Positions 55,592-64,000 of a stretch of DNA of 64,000 nucleotides are shown in pieces. Location: positions 868,001-932,000 of the forward strand of contig NZ_CP014578.1 of NCBI RefSeq assembly GCF_001634365.1, written 5' to 3'. The position numbers and the translations under genes were made by a program. A model generated the notes under the pieces. It had not been told where the DNA came from, ran no database searches, and saw only the letters and a program-made list of their open reading frames with translations. This DNA comes from Paraburkholderia phytofirmans OLGA172. GTDB taxonomy: Bacteria > Pseudomonadota > Gammaproteobacteria > Burkholderiales > Burkholderiaceae. Positions within the stretch are counted from its first letter, which is position 1. The number at the start of each line of letters is the position of its first letter.

Positions 55592-55809
55592 GCGATCCAT
55601 GCCGCTATTCCGCCGAACCGGTCGCAATGCGCTGTGCATAAGCCCAGCGCATAAGTCCCGCTTAAGGCTTCTTGCTTAAGCTGCGCTCCGAGGCTGAGGG
55701 TTCGTCCCTCGGCTGCGCGGTGCAAGCTAGCCGCCACGGTCACCCGGCCGCTGCCTCGTTCGCAGGCCGCCACGACCGCTCAACGAATTCAATCAAGGGA
55801 GAAAACACC

Positions 55810-56547
55810 ATGCAGCTATTCGCGCAGCAGCACGCTCGACAGAGTGCTCACCTCAGCCGTTTTGGCCAACTCGCTCGCACGATCGTACGTGGCGTCGGCA
55901 GTGTGGCGATCGGCGCGTCGATGCTCGTCGCGTCGCAGGCATTCGCGAGCGGCACCGAGCAACTGAAGGCGTTCGTCGCGCAAGTGCATTCCGCGCGCGG
56001 TACCTTTGTGCAGCAGGAAGTGCGCGCGCCGAGCAAGGCGCAAGGTGCAAGCGGCGCGAGCGGCGTGCTGTCCGCGGCCGGCAAGACTGGCACGTCGAGC
56101 GGCACGTTCACCTTCGCGCGTCCCGGCAAGTTCATCTGGCAATACGAGAAGCCCTATGCGCAACTGCTGCAAGCCGACGGCGACAAGCTTTACGTGTACG
56201 ACAAGGATTTGAACCAGGTGACGGTGCGCAGCCTCGGCGGCGCACTTGGTGCGAGCCCGGCGGCGATCCTGTTCGGCAGCAACGATCTGGACAAGAACTT
56301 CACGCTGCGCGATGCGGGCGTGAAGGCCGGCATCGATTGGCTCGAGTTGACGCCCAAAGCGAAAGACACGCAGTTTCAGCGTGTCGGCATCGGCTTCAAG
56401 GACGGCAATCTTGAAGCGATGGAACTGCACGATGTGTTCGGCAACGTGACGCTGCTGACGTTCTCGAACATCCAGAAGAACCCGCCGCTGCCGGCCGATG
56501 CGTTCAAGTTCACGGTGCCGAAGGGCGCGGATGTGATCAACGGATAA
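55810..56547 (+). CDS. lolA: Outer-membrane lipoprotein carrier LolA
   Basis: A 245-residue periplasmic chaperone that ferries lipoproteins from LolCDE to LolB. The long signal runs to about residue 38 ([11 protein letters not shown]). The mature part includes [63 protein letters not shown] and [36 protein letters not shown], the LolA pattern. An Ala/Gly/Ser insert near residue 80 lengthens the protein relative to E. coli. The ATG at 55810 starts the signal; the frame opens at 55672. Confidence 0.93.
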   Translation: MQLFAQQHARQSAHLSRFGQLARTIVRGVGSVAIGASMLVASQAFASGTEQLKAFVAQVHSARGTFVQQEVRAPSKAQGASGASGVLSAAGKTGTSSGTFTFARPGKFIWQYEKPYAQLLQADGDKLYVYDKDLNQVTVRSLGGALGASPAAILFGSNDLDKNFTLRDAGVKAGIDWLELTPKAKDTQFQRVGIGFKDGNLEAMELHDVFGNVTLLTFSNIQKNPPLPADAFKFTVPKGADVING

Positions 56548-56581
56548 TCGGGTTGCAGTAACAGTTTGATTTGCAGAAAGG

Positions 56582-56604
56582 CCGCGCCATCGAGCGCGGT
56601 TTTT
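56582..56604 (+). terminator. Terminator after lolA
   Basis: CCGCGC and GCGCGG pair around CATCGA and are followed by TTTTT, 35 bp after the lolA stop codon. Confidence 0.82.
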
Positions 56605-56726
56605 CAATTGCTGACCGAGGCCGATGGGCTGCCGATCGCGCTGCGCGTTCTTTTCCGGGACCTAACCCGGCTCTGCAGGCCTGGTACCCGTCCGTTTTCA
56701 GCGCGCGCACCGGGTGTGCCGAACCG

Positions 56727-57647
56727 CTACTCATCCACTTCCAGCACCTGCACCGGATGCGCAGCCTTCATATCGTCGATAAATGCTTCGACGATATCGG
56801 TGCGATGCTGCCGCGCCCGCGTGACCATATGAAACGCCACGCGGTAACGCATCTGTGCCGGATTCAACGCGGCCAACAAGCCCTGCTTGACGAACGGCGC
56901 CGCGAAATGCCCCGGTAAATAGCCGAGATGATGCCCCGACAGCACCAGAATCGCGACCGCCTCCATGTTGTCCGCGACGGCGGTGACGTTCTGCGGCGTG
57001 GTCGAACTTTCGGCTTCGGGCAACGGATAACTGCGCCACGCCCATTCGTGAGCCGCAGCTTCGGCGGGTGACACCTCTCCGGCTGAAGCGAACAGTGGAT
57101 GCCCCTTTGCGCAATACGCGAACTGATCTTCGGCGAACACCTCGGTATATTCGAGCGACGGCACGCGATGCCAGAAATAGCCGATGCCGATCTGAATCCG
57201 GCCGTTCAGGAGCAGTTCTTCGAGTTCGCCCGGCGAGCGCACCAGAATCGAAAATCGCACCGACTGATCGCGCGCCCGAAACCGGCCGATCGCGTTGCTG
57301 ATACGCGCGCTCGCCGACACCGGCGTATGGCCGATCATGCCGATATCGAGCGTGCCGACCAGCTTGCGGCCGACATTGCGCGCCTGCATGCCGAAGGTAT
57401 CGACGGCGGACAGCAGGGCACGAGCCGCGTCGATGAATTGCTCGCCGCGCGCGCTCAGGCTGAAGCCGCCGCGGCCGCGTTCACACAGCCGGTAGCCGAG
57501 GCGCGTTTCCAGTGTGGCGAGTTGCGTGCTGATGGTCGACTGGCCGACGTTTAGCGTGGCCTGGGCTGGCGAGACGCCGCCGGCATCGACAATAGCGAGG
57601 AAGACGCGGATCAGCCGCAGGTCGAGATCGGTGAGTTGAGAGAACAT
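56727..57647 (-). CDS. LysR-family regulator next to the guanidino hydrolase
   Basis: A 306-residue LysR regulator. The helix-turn-helix is in residues 8-60 (LDLRLIRVFLAIVDAGGVSPAQATLNVGQSTISTQLATLETRLGYRLCERGRGGFSLSARG). The effector domain follows with GTLDIGMIGHTPVSASARISNAIGRF. It is divergent from the agmatinase-family gene across 169 bp, the usual position for a regulator of that gene. The inducer is probably a guanidino compound, by context only. Confidence 0.88.
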   Translation of the reverse strand: MFSQLTDLDLRLIRVFLAIVDAGGVSPAQATLNVGQSTISTQLATLETRLGYRLCERGRGGFSLSARGEQFIDAARALLSAVDTFGMQARNVGRKLVGTLDIGMIGHTPVSASARISNAIGRFRARDQSVRFSILVRSPGELEELLLNGRIQIGIGYFWHRVPSLEYTEVFAEDQFAYCAKGHPLFASAGEVSPAEAAAHEWAWRSYPLPEAESSTTPQNVTAVADNMEAVAILVLSGHHLGYLPGHFAAPFVKQGLLAALNPAQMRYRVAFHMVTRARQHRTDIVEAFIDDMKAAHPVQVLEVDE

Positions 57648-57816
57648 GCGTCAGGATACATCGCTACAAATCAATGTGAAGTTTATTCTGTTCGTATTTT
57701 AACTTGCGGGAAACTGCTCAAGAATCGAGATTCGCCCGGCAAGGTGCGCTTTTTTATTGATTCCTCGGCCGGTTGCACTAATTTGCTTACTGCCCCCTTT
57801 TCATTGCCGAGACACG

Positions 57817-58806
57817 ATGAATACTTCCTCCTTCATTTCCCCCGAAGCCGGTGAACGGCCGCAACCGCTGTCCGGCAACGCCATGCCCCGCTGCGGCGGC
57901 ATTGCGACGATGATGCGGCTGCCGAACGTCGGCTCGGCCGAAGGGTTCGATGCCTGTTTCGTCGGCGTGCCGTTCGATCTCGGCACCTCGAACCGCACCG
58001 GCGCGCGCTTCGGGCCGCGCCAGATCCGCAGCGAATCGGTGCTGCTGCGCCCGTACAACATGGCGACGCGCGCCGCGCCGTTCGATTCGCTGCGCGTGGC
58101 CGATCTCGGCGACGTCGCGATCAATCCGTACAACCTGCACGATTCGATCAAGCGCATCGAAACCGCGTACGACGAAATTCTCCAGCACAACTGCAAGCCG
58201 ATCACGCTCGGCGGCGACCATACGATCGCGCTGCCGATTCTGCGCGCGCTTCATCGCAAGCACGGCAAGGTCGGCCTGATTCACGTGGATGCGCACGCCG
58301 ATGTCAACGACACGATGATGGGCGAGAAGATCGCACACGGCACGCCGTTTCGCCGCGCGGTGGAAGAGGGCTTGCTCGACTGCGATCGTGTCGTGCAGAT
58401 CGGTTTGCGCGGCACGGGTTACGCGGCGGAAGATTTCGACTGGTGCCGCGATCAGGGCTTTGAAGTCGTGCAGGCCGAGGCGTGCTGGAATCAGTCGCTG
58501 GTGCCGTTGATGGCACGCGTGCGGGAACGCATGGGCGACGCTCCGGTGTACATCACATTCGATATCGACGGTATCGATCCGGCCTTCGCGCCGGGTACAG
58601 GCACGCCGGAAATCGCCGGTTTGACGGTGCCACAGGCGCTGGAAATCATTCGCGGCTCGCATGGGCTGAACATCGTCGGCTGCGATCTGGTTGAAGTGGC
58701 GCCGCCGTACGATCCGTTCGGCACGACCGCGCTGCTCGGCGCGAATCTCGCGTTCGAGTTGCTGTGCGTGTTGCCGGGCGTCGAGTATCGCGCCTCGAAG
58801 CGGTGA
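57817..58806 (+). CDS. Agmatinase/guanidinobutyrase family ureohydrolase
   Basis: A 329-residue manganese ureohydrolase. Metal ligands are in GGDHTIALP, HVDAHADVND and TFDIDGIDPAFAPGTGTPE. The N-terminal PRCGGIATMMRLPN is typical of guanidinobutyrase/guanidinopropionase (GbuA/GpuA) enzymes, whereas most agmatinases differ there. The product is urea plus an amine or amino acid. The ATG at 57817 (MNTSSFISPEAG) is chosen over 57757. The nearby arginine decarboxylase (36060) could supply agmatine, but the two are 20 kb apart. A perfect hairpin terminator follows. Confidence 0.88.
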   Translation: MNTSSFISPEAGERPQPLSGNAMPRCGGIATMMRLPNVGSAEGFDACFVGVPFDLGTSNRTGARFGPRQIRSESVLLRPYNMATRAAPFDSLRVADLGDVAINPYNLHDSIKRIETAYDEILQHNCKPITLGGDHTIALPILRALHRKHGKVGLIHVDAHADVNDTMMGEKIAHGTPFRRAVEEGLLDCDRVVQIGLRGTGYAAEDFDWCRDQGFEVVQAEACWNQSLVPLMARVRERMGDAPVYITFDIDGIDPAFAPGTGTPEIAGLTVPQALEIIRGSHGLNIVGCDLVEVAPPYDPFGTTALLGANLAFELLCVLPGVEYRASKR

Positions 58807-58857
58807 ACTGCGCGTAGGGTTGCGCAGTAACCTGATTAAGGTTGATGACGCATCAAG

Positions 58858-58887
58858 AGAAAACGCCTGCATTTGCAGGCGTTTTCT
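58858..58887 (+). terminator. Bidirectional terminator, ureohydrolase / NCS1 permease
   Basis: A perfect 14-bp stem (AGAAAACGCCTGCA / TGCAGGCGTTTTCT) with a 2-base loop lies between two convergent genes. The A/T-rich outer stem gives a T-run on both strands. Confidence 0.9.
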
Positions 58888-58911
58888 GTATTGCGATGAT
58901 GCTTGCTCAGC

Positions 58912-60228
58912 TTACGCGTAAGCCGTCTTCCGGACCGACACCAGCGCCAGATAGCACACCGCGCCAACCGCCAACGCGGGCAACGTGGCGCCCAGATTCG
59001 GCAGCCATTGATTGATCGCCTGATACGACACGATCCCGATTGCCCACGACGCGAACGCGCTCAGATGCCAGCCGCCCGAGAAGCCGTAACGGCCGCGCAC
59101 ATCGCCGAGCACAGCGGCTTCAATGCGACGCTTGCGCACGATGAAGTGATCTACCAGCACCACGCCGAACAGCGGCGCGAACACCGAGCCGATCAGCAGC
59201 AGGAAGTTCTGATACTTCGCCATCGGCACAAGCAATGCGATCGCCGTGCACAACGCGCCGAATGCCGCCGACAACAACGGCACACTGCCGCGCGTCCAGA
59301 ACGTGCCGGTCGAGACCGCAGCCGAGTGGATATCGGCGAACGCGTTGTCCACTTCGTCGATCAGGATCAGCAGCAGGGCGAGGCCGCCGCCCGCTTGAGC
59401 CAGCGCGCCGGTCAGCAGCGCATCGCCACCGCCTGCCGCGAGACCGTAGATCGCGCCGAGTGCGTAAAACCAGATGTTCGCAATGCCATAGCCGAGCAGC
59501 GTGCCGCGGAAGGTTTCGCCGGGGCGTCGGCCGAAACGCGTGTAGTCGGCGATCAGCGGCAGCCACGAGAGCGGCATCGCGACCACCAGATCGATTGCGC
59601 CGCCGAACGACATCTCGCCGGTGCCAGGACGGCGCATCAGCGCGGCTAGGTCATGCTTGGCCAGCAGATTCCACGAAAGCCACGCGGCGCCCGCCAGCAG
59701 CAGCCAGATGCCCCACGTGCGCAGAAACCGGCGCACGAACGACAGCGGGCCGCTGATGGCCAGCAGCGTCGCGAGCAAACCGAAAATCACGGTCCAGATC
59801 AGCGGCATCGAGAAACCGAAGGCCTGCTTGGCGAGCGCATCGGCGGAATCGCGCATCACGATCACCTCGAACGAGCCCCAGCCGACCAGTTGCACCGCGT
59901 TCAGCACCGCCGGCACCGAGGCGCCGCGCACACCGAGCGTCGGGCGCAGAGAGGACATCGCGGCAAGGCCGGTGTCCGTGCCGATGATGCCGACCAGCGC
60001 GAGCAGCACCACGCCGATCACGCTGCCGATCACAATCGCCAGCAACGCATGCGGCAGCGACAGCCCCGGCACCAGCAGTGCGCCCGCCTGCGCGACCAGG
60101 AGGCCGATGCCGAGCGAGAACCAGAGCGCGAAAGCGTCGCCGGTGCGGAACGCGCGGCGCGCGTCGGGCACCGGCGTGAGCGGTGCGTAGGTGGAGCCGG
60201 CGTCGCCGGCGAGTGGGTCTTGTGCCAT
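58912..60228 (-). CDS. NCS1-family permease (cytosine/purine/HMP type)
   Basis: A 438-residue transporter with about twelve membrane segments. The NCS1 family pattern includes FALWFSLGIGLLVAQAGALLVPGLSLPHALLAIVIGSVIG, SSLRPTLGVRGASVPAVLNAVQLVGWGSFEVIVM, ADYTRFGRRPGETFRGTLLGYGIANIWFYALG and DNAFADIHSAAVSTG. It resembles CytX/CodB-type proteins for cytosine or hydroxymethylpyrimidine. There is no TPP riboswitch upstream. Its convergent placement beside the ureohydrolase gives no firm hint of substrate. Confidence 0.82.
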   Translation of the reverse strand: MAQDPLAGDAGSTYAPLTPVPDARRAFRTGDAFALWFSLGIGLLVAQAGALLVPGLSLPHALLAIVIGSVIGVVLLALVGIIGTDTGLAAMSSLRPTLGVRGASVPAVLNAVQLVGWGSFEVIVMRDSADALAKQAFGFSMPLIWTVIFGLLATLLAISGPLSFVRRFLRTWGIWLLLAGAAWLSWNLLAKHDLAALMRRPGTGEMSFGGAIDLVVAMPLSWLPLIADYTRFGRRPGETFRGTLLGYGIANIWFYALGAIYGLAAGGGDALLTGALAQAGGGLALLLILIDEVDNAFADIHSAAVSTGTFWTRGSVPLLSAAFGALCTAIALLVPMAKYQNFLLLIGSVFAPLFGVVLVDHFIVRKRRIEAAVLGDVRGRYGFSGGWHLSAFASWAIGIVSYQAINQWLPNLGATLPALAVGAVCYLALVSVRKTAYA

Positions 60229-60482
60229 CTAATCGTGTTCCTCTTGGTATTGCTTGTATGTTCGCGTGCGACGCCGGTGTTGCCGGCCAGGCCGCGCGCG
60301 ATGTTAGCCTGTCAGGCTGTCGGCGAGATTACGGGCTGACCGGCGCGCTCATCGCTCGAGCGCCGTCGCTGTCATAATGCAGGTCGTCGCCCGCACCTCC
60401 GCGTGCCGGCTTTGTCCATCCGGCAGCACGCCGCCTTCATACGGACTGCGTCCGGAAAAGCCGAGATTATCCCCAAAACGTC

Positions 60483-61796
60483 ATGTTTGAAGAAACCCGT
60501 GCCAATGTTCCGCTCGCCGAACGCCTGCGGCCCCGCAATATCGACGAAGTAATCGGCCAGAAGCATCTGCTCGGCCCGAACAAGCCGTTGCGGGTCGCCT
60601 TCGAATCCGGCGAAGCCCATTCGATGATTCTCTGGGGCCCGCCCGGCGTTGGCAAAACCACGCTCGCGCGGCTCATGGCCGACGCGTTTCATGCCGAGTT
60701 CATCGCGTTGTCCGCGGTGCTCTCGGGCGTGAAGGATATCCGCGAAGCCGTCGAGACCGCGCAGATTCATCGCGCGAACGGGCATCAGACGCTGGTTTTC
60801 GTCGACGAAGTGCATCGCTTCAACAAGAGCCAACAGGATGCGTTCTTGCCGCACGTCGAGTCGGGGCTGTTCGTGTTCGTCGGCGCCACGACCGAGAATC
60901 CGTCGTTCGAGGTGAACAGCGCGTTGCTCTCGCGAGCCGCCGTCTACGTGCTGAAAAGCCTCACCGACGAAGAGCAGCGCGAACTGCTCGACCGCGCGCA
61001 GAAAGAACTCGGCGGCCTCACGTTCACCGACGAAGCCCGCGACGCCCTGATTGGTTCCGCTGATGGCGACGGCCGCAAGCTGTTGAACAACCTGGAAATC
61101 GTCGCGCGCGCGGCGGCCCAGCAGAAGAGCACCGAAATCGACGGCGCCTTGCTCGGCAGCGCGCTCGCCGAGAATCTGCGCCGCTTCGACAAAGGCGGCG
61201 ACGCATTCTACGACCAGATCAGCGCGCTGCATAAATCGGTGCGCGGCAGCAACCCGGACGGCGCGCTGTACTGGTTCTGCCGCATGCTCGACGGCGGCGC
61301 GGACCCGCGTTATCTCGCGCGACGCATTGTGCGCATGGCGTGGGAAGACATCGGCCTCGCCGACCCGCGCGCGGCGCGCATTGCGCTCGACGCGTCCGAA
61401 ACCTATGAGCGCCTCGGCACGCCCGAGGGCGAACTGGCGCTGGCGCAGGCGGTCATCTATCTGGCGGTCGCGCCGAAGTCGAACGCCGGGTACAACGCGT
61501 ACAACGAGGCACGCCGTTTCGTCAGCAAGGACCAGTCGCGCGGCGTGCCAGTACATTTGCGTAACGCGCCGACCAAACTGATGAAGGAACTCGGTTACGG
61601 TCACGAATACCGCTATGCGCACGACGAACCCGATGCCTACGCGGCCGGCGAGACCTATCTGCCGGACAACATGCGCGACCCGCATTGGTACGAGCCGACG
61701 CCGCGCGGTCTTGAAGGCAAGATCGGCGACAAGATGGCGCGTCTCGCCGAACTCGACGCGCAGTGGCGCAGCGAGAACAAGCCTAAAAAGGGTTAA
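60483..61796 (+). CDS. rarA: Replication-associated recombination protein RarA/MgsA
   Basis: A 437-residue AAA+ clamp-loader-like ATPase acting at stalled replication forks. Walker A is [15 protein letters not shown], Walker B is [23 protein letters not shown], and sensor 1 is [19 protein letters not shown]. The C-terminal tetramerisation part includes [23 protein letters not shown] and [23 protein letters not shown]. It precedes serS by 145 bp, a typical beta-proteobacterial pair. Confidence 0.96.
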   Translation: MFEETRANVPLAERLRPRNIDEVIGQKHLLGPNKPLRVAFESGEAHSMILWGPPGVGKTTLARLMADAFHAEFIALSAVLSGVKDIREAVETAQIHRANGHQTLVFVDEVHRFNKSQQDAFLPHVESGLFVFVGATTENPSFEVNSALLSRAAVYVLKSLTDEEQRELLDRAQKELGGLTFTDEARDALIGSADGDGRKLLNNLEIVARAAAQQKSTEIDGALLGSALAENLRRFDKGGDAFYDQISALHKSVRGSNPDGALYWFCRMLDGGADPRYLARRIVRMAWEDIGLADPRAARIALDASETYERLGTPEGELALAQAVIYLAVAPKSNAGYNAYNEARRFVSKDQSRGVPVHLRNAPTKLMKELGYGHEYRYAHDEPDAYAAGETYLPDNMRDPHWYEPTPRGLEGKIGDKMARLAELDAQWRSENKPKKG

Positions 61797-61875
61797 GCGT
61801 CTTCGCTGGTGCTTCTGCTGCTTCTGCGGCTGTTTCAGATGCCGAATCGCCATTCCGCACGCCTTGACCATCTAA

Positions 61876-63237
<1,362 letters not shown>

Positions 63238-63253
63238 TTGGTGCTGGGCTGAT

Positions 63254-63273
63254 GCAGCGGCTGAGGCCGCTGC
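63254..63273 (+). terminator. Hairpin after serS
   Basis: A perfect 8-bp stem (GCAGCGGC / GCCGCTGC) with TGAG loop lies 17 bp after the serS stop. No T-run follows at once, so the terminator call is tentative. Confidence 0.45.
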
Positions 63274-63311
63274 GATTGCCAAGTCTCTTCGAAATTTTTT
63301 GGTCGAGGGGC

Positions 63312-63340
63312 TTGGAAATCGGATTTAGCTGTTCTATAAT
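63312..63340 (+). promoter_or_regulatory. Promoter of tRNA-Ser
   Basis: TTGGAA (63312-63317) and TATAAT (63335-63340) are separated by exactly 17 bp, a near-consensus sigma-70 promoter about 80 bp ahead of the mature tRNA. Confidence 0.8.
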
Positions 63341-63422
63341 CTTTCTCTCCCAAGCAACGACCCGCTTGGATCTGATTCACTTAGCAACTAAGCAGCACTC
63401 GTTGCAGTGAGTTGGAAGACCC

Positions 63423-63512
63423 GGAAAGGTGGCAGAGTGGTCGAATGCGCTGGACTCGAAATCCAGTGTACCTTTAGGGGTACCGTGAGTTCGAATCTCA
63501 CCCTTTCCGCCA
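63423..63512 (+). tRNA. tRNA-Ser (CGA anticodon)
   Basis: A 90-nt tRNA with the acceptor stem GGAAAGG/CCTTTCC and encoded GCCA end. The anticodon arm is CTGGA-CT-CGA-AA-TCCAG, so the anticodon is CGA, reading UCG serine codons. The long variable arm (about TGTACCTTTAGGGGTACC) is the class II shape of tRNA-Ser. The T-arm is GTGAGTTCGAATCTCAC. Confidence 0.97.
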
Positions 63513-63518
63513 AATTTA

Positions 63519-63544
63519 GAAACAGGCCCTTCGGGGCCTGTTTT
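63519..63544 (+). terminator. Terminator after tRNA-Ser
   Basis: ACAGGCCC and GGGCCTGT pair around a TTCG tetraloop and are followed by TTT, directly after the tRNA CCA end. Confidence 0.88.
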
Positions 63545-63971
63545 CGTTTCTGGCCGCCAACAACCCGCCAAACGCGCAAGTGCGAACGTCGCTTCACGCC
63601 ATCGGGCTCCCTTGGGTTCCAGTGGCAGTCCCCGGACATCCGGGTCACATTATGGGTGTTTCCAGCGAAAGCCGGCTTGAGTCTGGCGTATTAAACGTCG
63701 CGCCAGCGGCCCGGATAAGCGATTCAGTTTGGCGAATGTGCCTGCCTGAATTCGATGCGTGTCGCCGGACCATCAGATCGATTCGAGTTCGTGATCCGTC
63801 AAGTCATGGTGAAAAATAAGTGACACTTCCCGAGTCGCCTGAGTGCCTGTAAAGTCATACAGCGTTTTCGCGTCGGGCTCAAAAATACAGACACCAAACG
63901 CACAGCCACAACGATGTCCCGAGCAGTTTGCAAAACCAGTTTTGTAAAACAGGCTTTAAAAGGGGATTCAC
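63545..63971. other. Intergenic region downstream of tRNA-Ser
   Basis: About 430 bp without a supported gene. It contains CCCGGA-CA-TCCGGG near 63633 and, at 63931-63944, the palindrome CAAAAC-CA-GTTTTG 28-41 bp upstream of the next gene. I see no integrase, att repeat or phage sequence. Confidence 0.55.
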
Positions 63972-64000
63972 ATGTCAGTCGGCAATTCGGTCGTTGACAC
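63972..64000 (+). CDS. Start of a gene running out of the window
   Basis: An ATG at 63972 with AGGGG eight bases upstream opens a frame reading MSVGNSVVD, cut by the window edge. Too little is visible to name it. The palindrome 28-41 bp upstream resembles one near the effector-like gene at 29570. Confidence 0.5.

Noticed and set aside
60229..60480. TPP riboswitch upstream of the NCS1 permease, as seen for some cytX genes.
   Set aside because: The conserved CTGAGA and ACC-TGATC-type core is absent on the minus strand.
60372..61871. A 499-codon minus-strand frame opposite rarA.
   Set aside because: Antisense to an AAA+ gene with all motifs; no ribosome binding site or domain.
63423..64000. 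Genomic island or prophage integrated at tRNA-Ser.
   Set aside because: No integrase, no repeat of the tRNA 3' end and no phage genes in the visible 488 bp.

Overview
The window is a high-GC chromosomal segment from a beta-proteobacterium of the Burkholderia/Paraburkholderia group. This is inferred from the gene content and order (trxB-ftsK-lolA, rarA-serS-tRNA-Ser; zwf-pgl next to a glucokinase fused to a HexR/RpiR regulator; panC-panD next to scpA). Most of it is ordinary core chromosome. No prophage, insertion sequence, CRISPR array or rRNA is visible.

Layout. 1-2602: a secreted SIMPL protein, an EVE-domain protein, 6S RNA, zapA and a ZapB-like gene, all on the minus strand. 2825-16238: a cobalamin uptake and lower-ligand assembly region. 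It opens with a cobalamin riboswitch ahead of btuB-btuC-btuD-cobT-cobS-cobC (+), followed by a Fic-family gene (+), then cobU-cbiB-cobD-btuF (-) and divergent cobQ (+). Corrin-ring synthesis genes are absent here. 16282-20171: a PaaI thioesterase, an orphan ParA, and a minus-strand run DUF3460-scpA-panC-panD. 20363-26609: tamA-tamB. 26673-29570: a 965-residue cysteine-free protein of unknown function that looks like a secreted effector. 29793-35130: metG, an OmpA-like lipoprotein, mrp and a degenerate Cu/Zn-SOD-like lipoprotein. 35406-39112: dcd, an AdiA-type amino-acid decarboxylase and an LprI-like protein.

39549-48926 is a glucose module: zwf-pgl-glk/hexR on the minus strand, with a HexR-type palindrome over the zwf promoter, divergent from a four-gene sugar ABC transporter (+). 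49055-56547: a LysR regulator, a TRIC-type channel, Smr protein, trxB, ftsK and lolA. 56727-60228 is a small catabolic island (LysR, agmatinase/guanidinobutyrase family hydrolase, NCS1 permease) lying between lolA and rarA. 60483-63512: rarA, serS and tRNA-Ser(CGA). The window ends just inside a new plus-strand gene.

The items most worth a second look are: (i) the winged-helix/Fic protein at 9719, whose catalytic Fic histidine is replaced by glutamine and whose promoter carries several copies of a GTGGCGC half-site; (ii) the large cysteine-free effector-like protein at 26673-29570, with palindromes upstream, one of which recurs before the last gene of the window; (iii) the SOD-like lipoprotein that has lost most of its metal ligands; and (iv) a terminator-like hairpin abutting the ribosome binding site of the decarboxylase.
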